Source of the DNA: Microbacter sp. GSS18
GTDB lineage: Bacteria; Actinomycetota; Actinomycetes; Actinomycetales; Microbacteriaceae
Assembly (NCBI GenBank): GCA_029319145.1
Contig: CP119753.1
Span: forward strand, 310,001-374,000
DNA length: 64,000 bases
Direction: 5' to 3'
This document shows positions 1 through 8,782 of this stretch, piece by piece. Positions within the stretch are counted from its first letter, which is position 1; each line of letters starts with the position of its first letter. The notes under the pieces were generated by a model that made no database searches, was not told where the DNA came from, and saw only the letters and a list, made by a program, of their open reading frames with translations. Made by a program: the position numbers and the translations under genes.

Positions 1-831
1 CTGAGACGCGGTCGTCGCGACCTCGAGCGCGGTCGGACGATCGTCGGGACGCTGTGCGGTCATGCCGCGCAGCAGCTGGCGCCACTGCTCGGGCAGCGAT
101 TCGGGGATCGGCGGCGGTGTCGACATCCGTGCGAGCAGAGCCCCGATGCCCTCGGCGTGCGGGAACGGCCGCGCGCCGCTCAGCGCCTCGATGAGCATGA
201 TCCCGAGCGAGTACACATCTGCGGGCGGTGCCGGCGCCGCGCCGTCGGCCTGCTCGGGCGCGAGATAGGCGATGGTCCCCACCATGAGCCCGGGCGTGGT
301 CACGCGGGGCGAGTCGAGCAGGTACGCGATGCCGAAGTCCGCGAGCTTGGGTCGCCACGGCGCTCCGGGCACCGGCGACGGCGACAGCAGCACGTTCGAG
401 GGCTTGATGTCGCGGTGGACGACGCCGGCCGAGTGCGCGACGTGCAGCGCCTCCGCCAGCTCCGCCGCGAGCTTCGCCGTCGTGGCGGGATCGACGGGAC
501 CGCGCGCGATGAGATCGCGCAGCGTGATGCCGTCGACGTGCTCCATCACGAGGTAGGTGACGTTGTCGCTCGACAGCTCCGCGTCGTAGAGCGTCACCAG
601 GGCGTGGTGGTTCAGTGAGGCCAGCAGCGTCGTCTCCGACCGGGCCCGCTCGATGGACCCGAGCTCCGAGGCCGGGCCGCGCATGATCTTGACGGCGACG
701 GTGCGTTCGAGGTGCAGGTCCTCGGCGCGGTAGACGCGGGCCATGCCGCCCTCGCCGATGCGGTCGACCAGCCGGTAGCGGCCGTCGAGCACCTCGCCGG
801 TGGTGTGGCCGAGACTCACGGGTGTCGTCAT
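1..831 (-). CDS. Serine/threonine protein kinase, N-terminal 277 residues (runs off window)
   Basis: This is a Hanks-type Ser/Thr kinase. The ATG at 831 opens a frame that stays open for 277 codons to the window edge, so the C-terminus is missing. The glycine-rich loop GEGGMA lies at about residues 26-31 and the ATP-binding Lys at 48 (VAVKI). The catalytic loop HRDIKPSN starts at H139, followed by DFG (ADFGIAYL) and APEQ. All catalytic residues are present, so the kinase should be active. Membrane and extracellular sensor parts, if any, would lie outside the window. Its partner is unknown; the divergent neighbour is an RskA-like membrane protein. Confidence 0.93.
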   Translation of the reverse strand, partial: MTTPVSLGHTTGEVLDGRYRLVDRIGEGGMARVYRAEDLHLERTVAVKIMRGPASELGSIERARSETTLLASLNHHALVTLYDAELSSDNVTYLVMEHVDGITLRDLIARGPVDPATTAKLAAELAEALHVAHSAGVVHRDIKPSNVLLSPSPVPGAPWRPKLADFGIAYLLDSPRVTTPGLMVGTIAYLAPEQADGAAPAPPADVYSLGIMLIEALSGARPFPHAEGIGALLARMSTPPPIPESLPEQWRQLLRGMTAQRPDDRPTALEVATTASQ

Positions 832-968
832 CCGGCGAGGGTATCCGGGACCGCCTGGACGTCCCGGGGGCTTGACGGTGGTGCAGAAAGGTGCTTCGCG
901 AATGCATGGTGCATGCTGGAAGGGATGCGACCGGCGCGCGGGGGCGGCCGGCACGGACGGGGGGATAC

Positions 969-1580
969 GTGAGCGAACAGGAGCCGCAGCCGAGCGATCC
1001 GCGGGTCGACCTCGAGGCCGATCCGCCGGACGAGCAGCCGGCGGATCCCGAGAGCGATCCGCCGAGCCAGGCGCCCGCGGCGGAGCCCGCGCCGACGACA
1101 TCCGTCATCCAGGCGGTGTCGCGACGCAACTGGACGCGCGGCCTGATCGCGTTCGCCGTCGCGCTCATCCTCCTCGTCGGACTCGGCTTCGGCGCCGCAC
1201 GGCTCAACGACTACCTCATGCGGTCGCCCGCCGAAGTGGCCCTCGCCGACATCGAGGCCTCGGCCGACGAGCAGTCGATGACGGCCGAGCTCGTCGAGGG
1301 CGGCACGGCGACGGTCGCGTGGTCGGAATCCCTCGGGACGGCGGTGTTCTTCTCGGAGGATCTGCCGGCACTCGACGAGGGCGAGACCTTCGCTCTGTGG
1401 CTCACGCGCGGCGCTTCCGACACCGTCGTCGCGCAGTTCGCGGTCGACGGCCGTGAGGTCGTGGTGCAGCTCGATCAGGGTGTCGAAGCCGGCGATCTCA
1501 TCGCGCTCACGATCGAATCCGGTTCCGAGGCCCCGGACGAGCGCAGCGGAGACGCCGTCGTCACCATCCCCACCTCCTGA
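969..1580 (+). CDS. Membrane-anchored protein with RskA-like (anti-sigma-K) C-terminal domain
   Basis: This 203-residue protein has an acidic, proline-rich cytoplasmic N-terminus (residues 1-50) and one membrane helix at about 58-78. Its extracytoplasmic domain (including the stretch AVFFSEDLPALDEGETFALW) resembles the C-terminal domain of anti-sigma-K factors. The usual N-terminal zinc-binding anti-sigma domain (HxxxCxxC) is absent and no sigma-factor gene adjoins it. A sigma-inhibiting role is therefore not supported; a sensor or envelope role is more likely. GTG 969 was chosen because a G-rich Shine-Dalgarno sequence (GGGGGG) precedes it by a few bases. An upstream ATG at 891 has no such site and would add an unlikely extension. 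Confidence 0.75.
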   Translation: MSEQEPQPSDPRVDLEADPPDEQPADPESDPPSQAPAAEPAPTTSVIQAVSRRNWTRGLIAFAVALILLVGLGFGAARLNDYLMRSPAEVALADIEASADEQSMTAELVEGGTATVAWSESLGTAVFFSEDLPALDEGETFALWLTRGASDTVVAQFAVDGREVVVQLDQGVEAGDLIALTIESGSEAPDERSGDAVVTIPTS

Positions 1581-1626
1581 CGCCGTCCGGGCGGAGCACG
1601 GTCCGTCCGCGGGTACCCTGGATGGG

Positions 1627-2265
1627 GTGAGCGACGCGTCCCGAGGATTCCACAAGCCCGTGCGCCGCCCGGCCGAGCTCTTCGACCGACTGTTCGCCGC
1701 CGAGGACCCGGCCGAGGTCTCGCGCGTCGCCCATTCCACGGCGCAGGCGCTGCTCTCGCGCGTGCGCGCCGAGCCCGACGCGCGCGTCATCGAGCGCCTC
1801 GTCGCCTTCACCGACAGCCACGGCATCGACGACATCGCCGAGCTGTGGTCGCGGTCGCCGGCCAAGACGCTCCCTGGCGCCCTGTGGCGGCTGTACCTGC
1901 TGCAGCTGATGATCCACCACGACCCGCGCACGGCTGCTCTGCTGTACGAGCGCGGCCGCGTCGAGCTCCGCTCGCCGGACGACCTGGTGGCCGGCGCCCC
2001 GACACCCGCCGGACCCGACGAGCTGGTCGCCCTGATCGATGCCATCATGCGGGGCGTGTTCGACGGGGACTTCGCCGTGGCGCTGGACCGTGCAGCCTCG
2101 TTCTGCCGCGTTCAGGCATCCGGAGCGACCCACCTCGCCGACGATCACGAGCGTACCGAGCCCGAGCGCTCCAGCGAGCTGACGACCCGCGCCCTGCGGC
2201 TCACGGACTACGCGACCGACCTGTCGGCGTGCGCCGCGCTGTGGCGCCGCGACGCGCTGGCCTGA
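1627..2265 (+). CDS. Conserved protein of unknown function (212 aa)
   Basis: I do not recognise a functional domain. The protein is soluble, mostly helical and mildly acidic, with no signal peptide or membrane segment. The N-terminus (FHKPVRRPAELFDRLF) and the stretch ELWSRSPAKTLPGALWRLY look strongly constrained. I believe close relatives occur throughout the Microbacteriaceae, sometimes under the misleading label RNA polymerase subunit beta; nothing here resembles RpoB. The start is GTG 1627, about 45 bp after the upstream gene. Codon use is typical of the window. Confidence 0.8.
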   Translation: MSDASRGFHKPVRRPAELFDRLFAAEDPAEVSRVAHSTAQALLSRVRAEPDARVIERLVAFTDSHGIDDIAELWSRSPAKTLPGALWRLYLLQLMIHHDPRTAALLYERGRVELRSPDDLVAGAPTPAGPDELVALIDAIMRGVFDGDFAVALDRAASFCRVQASGATHLADDHERTEPERSSELTTRALRLTDYATDLSACAALWRRDALA

Positions 2266-2347
2266 GGCGCTCCCGGGGCGGCGCATCGCCGGCGACGGTC
2301 TCTGCCATGCCCGGGAACGGGACGGCGTCTTCGTCGGAGAGAAGTAG

Positions 2348-2429
2348 GTGCCGGGCCGCAGAACGCCTCTCGGCGTGAGGCCGCTCGCAGCGGCAGAAGT
2401 TGGAGCCCGGGGTTACTGCGGCCCGGCAC
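2348..2429. ncRNA. Candidate structured RNA closed by a perfect 14-bp stem
   Basis: In the 310-bp gap between two plus-strand genes (2266-2575), the arms 2348-2361 and 2416-2429 are perfect reverse complements. They enclose 54 nt that contain further small hairpins: 2363-2367 with 2372-2376, and 2381-2386 with 2389-2394. The layout is a multibranched, cloverleaf-like fold rather than a simple terminator, and no T-tract follows. The strand cannot be decided because helices fold either way. It does not match tRNA, tmRNA, SRP RNA or RNase P signatures that I know. The rest of the gap holds no other feature that I can support. Confidence 0.35.
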
Positions 2430-2575
2430 GAACCAGTGTAACGGCGGTTCCCGGGCGTGCATTCCCGGATGCCGGATGCACCCGGAATCCCGCGCGATCT
2501 CTGCGCCGATTCCCAGAGGCGGAATCCCCCCGGGCGTGCCGGGCGCGGGAGCCGCCGCCGGGCTAGGCTCGAGGA

Positions 2576-3460
2576 ATGACCTGGCGGCATGCGCTCGTGA
2601 TCGAGCCGGTCGCGGAGAACGATCCGCGCATCCATTTCGGCTCCACCTTCACCCCGATCGACCCCGCGGCCCCGGCGCTCAGCGTCGGAGAGCTCAGCAC
2701 CCAGCGCGGTGACGGGATCTTCGAGTCGATCGGCATGGTCGACGGCCATCCGCAGGAGGTCGAAGCCCACCTCGACCGGCTCGCGCACTCCGCGGTCCTG
2801 TGCGACCTTCCCGTGCCGCATCGAGAGCAGTGGCGGCAGGCCGTCGTCGCGGCGGCGGCGGAGGCCCCGGCAGGGGAGTCGGTCATGAAGCTCATCCTCA
2901 GCCGGGGTGTCGAGCACGGCCCCGCGCCGACGGCGTGGATCACGGTGGCCGAGGCCGCCGACTTCTCGGTTCCGCGCACCCGCGGCATCCGCGTCGTGAC
3001 CCTGGACCGCGGGTTCGACAGCGAGGCCCCGGCCCGTGCGCCGTGGCTGCTGCTCGGCGCCAAGACGCTGTCGTACGCCGTCAACATGGCTGCGATCCGC
3101 GAGGCGCGCCGCCGCGGCGCCGACGACGCCGTGTTCGTCTCGAGCGACGGGTACCTGCTCGAGGGACCGACGTCGTCGCTCATCCTGCGGATCGACGGAC
3201 GATTCCTCACGCCGGCGCCGGGGGCGGGCATCCTGCACGGGACGACCCAGATGAGCCTCTTCGACGAACTCTCGCGCCAGGGGCACGCGACGGGGTACGA
3301 GACCCTGCCGGTCAGCGCCCTCGGCGAGGCGGATGCCGCCTGGCTCGTGTCGAGCGTGCGCCTCGCCGCGCCCGTCACCGCGATCGACGGCGCTCCGATG
3401 GCCGTGGACGCGGACCTCACCGCCGCGATGAACGCGTACCTGCTGAGCCCGCGGGACTGA
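2576..3460 (+). CDS. pabC: Aminotransferase class IV, probable aminodeoxychorismate lyase
   Basis: This 294-residue PLP enzyme belongs to fold-type IV (branched-chain aminotransferase/ADC lyase). The PLP-binding Lys is in LLLGAKTLSYAVN, and the class-IV signature continues through the region DAVFVSSDGYLLEGPTSSL. Length and arrangement fit PabC, which releases pyruvate from aminodeoxychorismate to give p-aminobenzoate for folate synthesis. A D-amino-acid or branched-chain transaminase cannot be excluded from sequence alone. No pabA or pabB is adjacent. The ATG lies just after the structured-RNA candidate. Confidence 0.8.
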   Translation: MTWRHALVIEPVAENDPRIHFGSTFTPIDPAAPALSVGELSTQRGDGIFESIGMVDGHPQEVEAHLDRLAHSAVLCDLPVPHREQWRQAVVAAAAEAPAGESVMKLILSRGVEHGPAPTAWITVAEAADFSVPRTRGIRVVTLDRGFDSEAPARAPWLLLGAKTLSYAVNMAAIREARRRGADDAVFVSSDGYLLEGPTSSLILRIDGRFLTPAPGAGILHGTTQMSLFDELSRQGHATGYETLPVSALGEADAAWLVSSVRLAAPVTAIDGAPMAVDADLTAAMNAYLLSPRD

Positions 3461-3467
3461 CCGGCAT

Positions 3468-3487
3468 CGCCGGGCACATGCCCGGCG
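3468..3487. terminator. GC hairpin between convergent pabC-like gene and pstB
   Basis: An 8-bp perfect stem (3468-3475 with 3480-3487) with loop ACAT lies in the 33-bp gap between the two convergent stop codons. There is no T-tract on either strand, so this is a plausible but weak bidirectional terminator. Confidence 0.45.
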
Positions 3488-3493
3488 GGCGGA

Positions 3494-4273
3494 TCAGCCG
3501 AAGCGGCCGGAGACGTAGTCCTCGGTGGCCTGGACGGACGGGGTGGTGAAGATCGTCTTCGTCGCGTCGTACTCGATGAGCTTGCCGGGCTTGCCGGTGC
3601 CGGCGATGTTGAAGAACGCCGTCTTGTCGCTCACGCGCGAGGCCTGCTGCATGTTGTGCGTGACGATGACGACGGTGTAGTCGTTCTTCAGCTCGCCGAT
3701 GAGCTCCTCGATCGCGTAGGTCGAGATCGGGTCGAGCGCCGAGCAGGGCTCGTCCATCAGGATGACCTGGGGCGAGACCGCGATGGCTCGCGCGATGCAC
3801 AGACGCTGCTGCTGGCCGCCCGACAGCCCCGAGCCGGGCTTGTCGAGGCGGTCCTTGACCTCGTTCCACAGGTTCGCGCCCTGCAGGCTCTTCTCGACCA
3901 GGTCGTCGGCGTCGGACTTGGCCATGCGCTTGTTGTTGAGCTTGACGCCCGCCAGCACGTTCTCCTTGATGGACATCGTCGGGAACGGGTTCGGGCGCTG
4001 GAAGACCATGCCGATCTGGCGGCGAACCAGCACGGGGTCGACGTTCGAGCCGTACAGGTCCTCACCGTCCAGCAGCACTTCACCCTCGACGCGGGCGCCC
4101 GGGATGACCTCGTGCATGCGGTTCAGGGTGCGCAGGAACGTGGACTTGCCGCAGCCGGACGGGCCGATGAACGCCGTGACGCTGCGCGGCTCGATGCTCA
4201 TCGAGACGCCCTCCACGGCGAGGAAGTCGCCGTAGAAGACGTTGAGGTCGTTGACTTCGATGCTCTTGGACAC
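3494..4273 (-). CDS. pstB: Phosphate ABC transporter ATP-binding protein PstB
   Basis: PstB is the ATPase of the high-affinity phosphate importer. The 259-residue protein has Walker A (GPSGCGKST, residues 37-45), the signature LSGGQQQR, Walker B ([12 protein letters not shown]) and the switch His (VTHNM). The PstB-typical phrase [12 protein letters not shown] is present. It is the last gene of the minus-strand operon pstS-pstC-pstA-pstB and starts 27 bp after pstA. It energises the PstC-PstA channel and, with PhoU, takes part in phosphate signalling. Confidence 0.97.
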   Translation of the reverse strand: MSKSIEVNDLNVFYGDFLAVEGVSMSIEPRSVTAFIGPSGCGKSTFLRTLNRMHEVIPGARVEGEVLLDGEDLYGSNVDPVLVRRQIGMVFQRPNPFPTMSIKENVLAGVKLNNKRMAKSDADDLVEKSLQGANLWNEVKDRLDKPGSGLSGGQQQRLCIARAIAVSPQVILMDEPCSALDPISTYAIEELIGELKNDYTVVIVTHNMQQASRVSDKTAFFNIAGTGKPGKLIEYDATKTIFTTPSVQATEDYVSGRFG

Positions 4274-4300
4274 TGGGGATCTTTCTTTCGGGCTGTCGGG

Positions 4301-5392
4301 TCAGCGGCGGCCGGTCTTGGGCGCGAAGTACTTCGCGACCATGCGGGCGACCAGGTTCAGCAGCATGACGATGATGATGAGGACCAGGGCACCCGTCCAT
4401 GCGCGAGCGATGGCGGAATCGGGGTTGGTGCCCTGGTTCATGTACTGGTTGTAGACGAACACCGGCAGCGTCATCATGTTGCCGTCGAACAGGTTCCAGT
4501 TCAGGCTCTGCGTGTAGCCGGCGGTCAGCAGCAGCGGCGCGGTCTCGCCGATGACGCGGGCGATGGCGAGCATGACGCCGGTCGTGATGCCGGCGATCGA
4601 GGTCGGCAGCACGACCTTGACGATCGTCAGCCACTTCGGCACGCCGAGGGCGTAGGACGCCTCGCGCAGCTCGTTCGGCACCAGACGCAGCATCTCCTCG
4701 GAGGAGCGCACGACCACCGGGATCATCAGCACGCTGAGCGCGACGGCGCCCATGATGCCCATCGAGATGCCCGGGCCGAAGAAGATCACGAACGCGGCGT
4801 AGGCGAACAGACCCGCCACGATCGACGGGATGCCGGTCATGACGTCGACGAAGAACGTGATGGCCTTGGCCAGCTTCTTGCCCGCGCCGTACTCGACGAG
4901 GTAGATCGAGGTCATGAGGCCGATCGGGACCGAGATGACGGTCGCCGCCAGCGTGATCAGCAGCGTGCCGACGATCGCGTGGTACGCGCCGCCGCCCTCG
5001 CCGACGATGTTGCGCATCGTGTACGTGAAGTACTCCGCGTCGAAGCGCGCGACGCCGTTGGCGATCACCGTCCAGACGACGGAGATGAGCGGGAGCAGCG
5101 CGATCGCGAAGGCCGACGTCACCAGGGCCGTCAGGAACCGGTCGACGCCCTTGCGGCGACCCTCGACGATCGAGGAGACGACGTAGATGGCGATCATGTA
5201 GAAGATCGCCGCGAGGAAGACCGTGCCGGCGATGTTGAAGTCCGCCATCGGGTTCCCGACGTTCAGGATGCCGAAGACGGTCGCCATGATGGCCAGCGAC
5301 AGCGCGAGCAGGCCCCACGGAGCCCACTTCGGCAGCCGGCCGGCGGTGAGCGAGAGCGCCTGACTGGGCGGCGCGACAGTGGTGGAGGTCAT
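4301..5392 (-). CDS. pstA: Phosphate ABC transporter permease PstA
   Basis: This 363-residue membrane protein has about six membrane helices and the ABC permease EAA-like loop (ASYALGVPKWLTIVKVVLP). The start was set at the ATG at 5392 (MTSTTVAPPS), one base after the pstC stop (TGA-C-ATG). An upstream in-frame ATG at 5419 would run into pstC. The one-base gap suggests translational coupling with pstC, its partner in the channel. Confidence 0.96.
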   Translation of the reverse strand: MTSTTVAPPSQALSLTAGRLPKWAPWGLLALSLAIMATVFGILNVGNPMADFNIAGTVFLAAIFYMIAIYVVSSIVEGRRKGVDRFLTALVTSAFAIALLPLISVVWTVIANGVARFDAEYFTYTMRNIVGEGGGAYHAIVGTLLITLAATVISVPIGLMTSIYLVEYGAGKKLAKAITFFVDVMTGIPSIVAGLFAYAAFVIFFGPGISMGIMGAVALSVLMIPVVVRSSEEMLRLVPNELREASYALGVPKWLTIVKVVLPTSIAGITTGVMLAIARVIGETAPLLLTAGYTQSLNWNLFDGNMMTLPVFVYNQYMNQGTNPDSAIARAWTGALVLIIIVMLLNLVARMVAKYFAPKTGRR

Positions 5393-5393
5393 G

Positions 5394-6383
5394 TCAGTTG
5401 GCTCCAGAGAACTCGGCACGCCGCGAGACGATCCAGCGGGCGAGGGCGTTCACGGCGAACGTCAGGACGAACAGCACCAGGCCGGTGCCGATGAGCACGC
5501 TCACGCCGTCGCCGTAGGCCTCGGGGAAGCGCAGCGCGATGTTCGCCGGGATCGGCGTCGGGTTGGTGGAGGTCAGCAGCTCGAACGTCACGGCGCCCGA
5601 GACCGACAGCACCATCGTCACAGCCATCGTCTCGCCGAGCGCGCGTCCGAGGCCGAGCATCGCGGCCGAGACCATGCCGCCGCGCGCGAACGGGAAGACG
5701 GCCATCTTGATCATCTCCCACCGCGTCGCGCCGAGGGCGAGGGCCGCCTCCTCGTGGAGCGTCGGCGTCTGCAGGAACACCTCGCGGCTGATAGCGGTCA
5801 TGATCGGCAGGATCATGACCGCGAGCACGATCGCCGCGGTGAGGATCGTGCGGCCGGTCGCCGAGACCTGCCCGCTGAACAGCGGAATCCAGCCCAGGTT
5901 CTCGTTGAGCCACACGTAGAGCGGCTGAACCATGCCCGACAGCACGATGCCGCCCCAGAGTCCGAACACGACCGAGGGGACGGCGGCGAGCAGGTCGATG
6001 ATGTAGCCGAGGACGGATGCCGCGCGGCGCGGCGCGTAGTGCGAGATGAACAGGGCGATGCCGATGGCGAGGGGCGTCGCCATGATCAGCGCGAGGATCG
6101 ACGACCAGATCGTGCCGAAGATGAGCGGCCACACGTAGGCGAGGAAGGACTCGCCGTGGAGGATCGGGTTCTCGGCGGGATCGCCGGTGAAGGCGGGGAT
6201 GCTCTCGGCGACGAGGAAGACGAGCACCGCGGCGAGGACGACCAGGATTGTGATGCCGGCAGCCAGGGCGGTGCTCGAGAACGCGACGTCGCCCGGACGC
6301 TTGCGGGTGGTGCGTCGCGAGGGAGTCGGCGGCTGTTCGGGTGCGGATCCTCGGGTGGGGGAGTCCGTGCTGGTCGTCGCCAT
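5394..6383 (-). CDS. pstC: Phosphate ABC transporter permease PstC
   Basis: This 329-residue permease forms the channel with PstA. It has a Ser/Thr/Pro-rich cytoplasmic N-terminus of about 40 residues and then about six membrane helices. The permease loop is EEAALALGATRWEMIKMAVF. The ATG at 6383 is preceded by AAGGAA at good spacing, which decides it over an in-frame ATG at 6470. It lies 129 bp downstream of pstS, with a strong hairpin between them. Confidence 0.96.
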   Translation of the reverse strand: MATTSTDSPTRGSAPEQPPTPSRRTTRKRPGDVAFSSTALAAGITILVVLAAVLVFLVAESIPAFTGDPAENPILHGESFLAYVWPLIFGTIWSSILALIMATPLAIGIALFISHYAPRRAASVLGYIIDLLAAVPSVVFGLWGGIVLSGMVQPLYVWLNENLGWIPLFSGQVSATGRTILTAAIVLAVMILPIMTAISREVFLQTPTLHEEAALALGATRWEMIKMAVFPFARGGMVSAAMLGLGRALGETMAVTMVLSVSGAVTFELLTSTNPTPIPANIALRFPEAYGDGVSVLIGTGLVLFVLTFAVNALARWIVSRRAEFSGAN

Positions 6384-6453
6384 GTGTTTCCTTACTGTGA
6401 GACCTGTCGGCTCAGCGGAGGCTCCGCCGCGGGGGCGGCTCCTTCGCTGAACC

Positions 6454-6492
6454 CGCCCTGCCCGATGCATCCATCATGCTCCGGGCAGGGCG
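6454..6492 (-). promoter_or_regulatory. Intercistronic hairpin between pstS and pstC
   Basis: An 11-bp perfect stem (6454-6464 with 6482-6492) closes a 17-nt loop just past the pstS stop. No T-tract follows. Such hairpins usually protect or partly terminate the message, allowing more binding protein (PstS) than channel to be made. That role is inference here. Confidence 0.6.
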
Positions 6493-6512
6493 AGAACAGT
6501 CAATGTTCAGCT

Positions 6513-7613
6513 TCAGCCGATCAGCGCGATCGCGGCGTCGACCTGCTCGCGCAGCGAGTCCGAGATCGGAGCCGAGCCGGCGTTCTCGGCAGCGGCCTGC
6601 TGGCCCTCGGCGCTGGCCATGTAGGTGAAGTACGCCGAAACGAGCTCGGCGATGTTCGCGTCCTCGTACTCCTTGCAGGCGATGAGGTAGCTGACCAGGG
6701 CGATCGGGTACACGCCGGCCTCGGCGGTGGTGTAGTCCACCTCGAGCGACAGGTCACCCTCGGCCGGGTCGTAGAGGAACGGCGACGAGTCGATGATCAT
6801 CGCGGCGGCCTCGGCCGAGTAGGGGACGAACTCGCCGCCCACGCCCACCGAGACGGTGCCGAGGTCGCCGACCTGCGACGCGTCGGCGTAGACGATCGTG
6901 CCGTCGCCGTTGCGGGTCGCGTCGACGACACCCGAGGTGCCCTGCGCCGACTCGCCGCTCTCGAGCGGCCACACGCCGTCGGCCTCGTAGGTCCAGACGT
7001 CGGGCGCTGCCTCGGAGAGGTACAGCGTGAAGGTGTCGGTCGTGCCCGAGTCGTCGGCGCGGTGCACCGGCGAGATCGGGAGGTCGGGCAGCTCGACGTC
7101 GGGGTTGTCGGCGGCGATGGCCTCATCGTTCCAGTTGGTGATCTCCTCGGCGAAGATGCCCGCGATGGTGTCGGCGGTCATGTTCAGCGAGTCGATGCCC
7201 TCGAGGTTGAAGGCGACGGCGATCGGCGAGATGTACAGCGGAAGCTGGACGATGCCGGCCTCGCCGTCCGCGGCGCACGCGCCGAAGGAGCCTGCGAGCT
7301 CCTCCTCGTTGAACGCGCGGTCCGAGCCGATGAAGTTGCTGGCGCCCGCGATGAAGTTCTCGCGGCCGGTGCCGGAGCCGGTGGGCTCGTAGTTGACGGT
7401 GACGTCGGGGTTGGCGCTCTGGAAGCCGGCGACCCAGGCCTCCTGGCCCGCGGTCTGCGACGAAGCGCCGGTGGCGTCGAGCACGCCGGACAGCGTCGAA
7501 CCGCCGTCGGTGGTGCCGCCATCGGTCGACTCGTTGGCCGCGGTGCAGCCGGCGAGCGTGAGGGCCGCGACAGCGGCGAGAGCGCCCACCTGGGCGATGC
7601 GGGAAATCTTCAC
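6513..7613 (-). CDS. pstS: Phosphate-binding lipoprotein PstS
   Basis: PstS is the extracellular phosphate receptor of the Pst importer. The 366-residue protein starts with a lipoprotein signal peptide; the lipobox LAGC puts the lipidated Cys at residue 23. The binding-protein signatures GSGTGRENF and SDRAFNEEE (phosphate-binding loop) and RADDSGTTDTF are present. The start is GTG 7613, with AAGGA about 8 bp upstream; no ATG is available near the signal peptide. It is the first gene of the pst operon and lies behind a PHO box. Confidence 0.96.
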   Translation of the reverse strand: MKISRIAQVGALAAVAALTLAGCTAANESTDGGTTDGGSTLSGVLDATGASSQTAGQEAWVAGFQSANPDVTVNYEPTGSGTGRENFIAGASNFIGSDRAFNEEELAGSFGACAADGEAGIVQLPLYISPIAVAFNLEGIDSLNMTADTIAGIFAEEITNWNDEAIAADNPDVELPDLPISPVHRADDSGTTDTFTLYLSEAAPDVWTYEADGVWPLESGESAQGTSGVVDATRNGDGTIVYADASQVGDLGTVSVGVGGEFVPYSAEAAAMIIDSSPFLYDPAEGDLSLEVDYTTAEAGVYPIALVSYLIACKEYEDANIAELVSAYFTYMASAEGQQAAAENAGSAPISDSLREQVDAAIALIG

Positions 7614-7706
7614 AGTGTGAATCCTTCGATTGTCAGGGATATCGGGTACCCGGTGCAGGGTTCGATGTGACGCTAAGTGCGCATCGTTAAGAGACTGCGC
7701 TGTGAG

Positions 7707-7724
7707 GGTGAACGGAAGGTGAAC
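7707..7724 (-). promoter_or_regulatory. PHO box upstream of pstS
   Basis: The heptamer GGTGAAC occurs at 7707-7713 and again at 7718-7724, exactly 11 bp apart. On the pst coding strand these read GTTCACC, the core of the actinobacterial PHO box bound by PhoP/RegX3-type regulators. The site lies about 95-110 bp upstream of the pstS start. It implies induction under phosphate limitation by the SenX3/RegX3 pair encoded at 24.4-26.3 kb. Confidence 0.82.
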
Positions 7725-7812
7725 GCACCCTGCATTCGCAAGGCCCGGATTTCCGGGCATCGAATCGGTTCGGATCGTGTTTCGGCGGCTCCCGGCCTCT
7801 AGCCTTGGTGCC

Positions 7813-8781
7813 ATGGCGAAGACGAGCAAGGCCGAGCGCAAGGCGTACGACGCGATGGAGGATGCCGCCGCTGCGGCGAAGAAGGCGAAGAAGGCGGCCA
7901 AGGCGCTTCCCCCCAAGCCGTCACGGAAGCTGAAGGGCCTGGCGGACGAGGCTGCCGAGGCGGCGGATGTGTCCAAGAAGAAGGTGCGCAAGCACCCCAA
8001 GCGGATCGCCAAGTTCGCCGGCTCCGTCGCCGACCGGCTGCGCCGCGCGACGCGTCTGACGGTCGAGAAGGCCGAGCGCAAGGCGCGCCTGCAGGCGGCC
8101 GCCGAGGTGGTCGCCGTCGACGCCGAGCGCGCCGAGGCGGATGCCGCCGCGCGGAAGGCCGAGGCCAAGGCCATGAAGAAGGCGGCGAAGAAGGCCGCGA
8201 GGGCGGCGGATGCGGCCGAGCGCGAAGCCGAGGCCGCGGAGGCCGCGCTCGCCGAGGAGCTGACAGCCGACACCACACCCGAGGCTTCCACCGCACGGGA
8301 GACCGCCGCCGCACCGGAGACCGCCGCCGAACCGGAGACCGCCGCCGCACCCGAGGATTCCGCCGAACCGGAGACCGCCGCCGAACCGGGGACCGCGCCG
8401 GAGCCGGAGTCCGAGCCCAAGCCTGCACCGGAGTCCGAGCCCAAGCCTGCACCGGAGTCCGAGCCCAAGCCTGCACCCGAGCCGAAGCCTGCTCCGAAGC
8501 CGAAGCCGAAGCCGAAGCCGAAGGCAGCTGCGAAGCCGAAGGCGGCTGCGAAGCCGAAGGCGGCTGCGAAGCCGAAGGCAGTTCCGAAGCCGAAGGCAGT
8601 TCCGAAGCCGACGGCGGCACCGAAGTCGCAGCCGACCACGAAGCCCACGTCGACTCCCGCGCCGGCGACCGACGACCTCGCCGCCCTGACCGTGGCGCAG
8701 CTGCGGGCCCGCGCGCGCGAACTCGGCAAGACGGGGTACTCGCGCCTGACGAAGGCAGAGCTGATCGAACTCCTCGGCTGA
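7813..8781 (+). CDS. Histone H1-like lysine/alanine-rich protein with C-terminal Rho-N-type domain
   Basis: This 322-residue protein is extremely rich in Ala, Lys, Pro and Glu. Residues 1-150 form a basic, coiled-coil-prone helical region (runs such as KKAKKAAKA). The middle is a Pro/Glu/Lys repeat array (SEPKPAPE units, then AAAKPK units) like eukaryotic H1 tails. The last 35 residues (beginning [17 protein letters not shown]) resemble the Rho N-terminal/SAP-like nucleic-acid-binding fold. The likely role is nucleoid or RNA binding. Its stop is one base before the GTG of the Pls-like synthetase, so the two are probably cotranscribed. ATG 7813 was preferred to an in-frame start at 7777. Confidence 0.75.
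   Translation: MAKTSKAERKAYDAMEDAAAAAKKAKKAAKALPPKPSRKLKGLADEAAEAADVSKKKVRKHPKRIAKFAGSVADRLRRATRLTVEKAERKARLQAAAEVVAVDAERAEADAAARKAEAKAMKKAAKKAARAADAAEREAEAAEAALAEELTADTTPEASTARETAAAPETAAEPETAAAPEDSAEPETAAEPGTAPEPESEPKPAPESEPKPAPESEPKPAPEPKPAPKPKPKPKPKAAAKPKAAAKPKAAAKPKAVPKPKAVPKPTAAPKSQPTTKPTSTPAPATDDLAALTVAQLRARARELGKTGYSRLTKAELIELLG
8404..8610 (+). repeat. Tandem repeats inside the H1-like gene
   Basis: Three tandem 24-bp units lie at 8404-8427, 8428-8451 and 8452-8475 and encode PESEPKPA. They are followed by degenerate units encoding KPKAAA and KPKAVP. The repeats keep the reading frame, so copy number can change without a frameshift. Confidence 0.85.
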
Positions 8782-8782
8782 C

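Noticed and set aside
969..1580. Anti-sigma factor with a partner sigma gene
   Set aside because: The zinc-binding anti-sigma domain is missing and no sigma factor gene lies nearby, so only domain-level similarity is claimed.
2348..2429. tRNA or simple terminator
   Set aside because: The closing stem is 14 bp with no anticodon or T-loop consensus, and there is no T-tract, so neither label fits.
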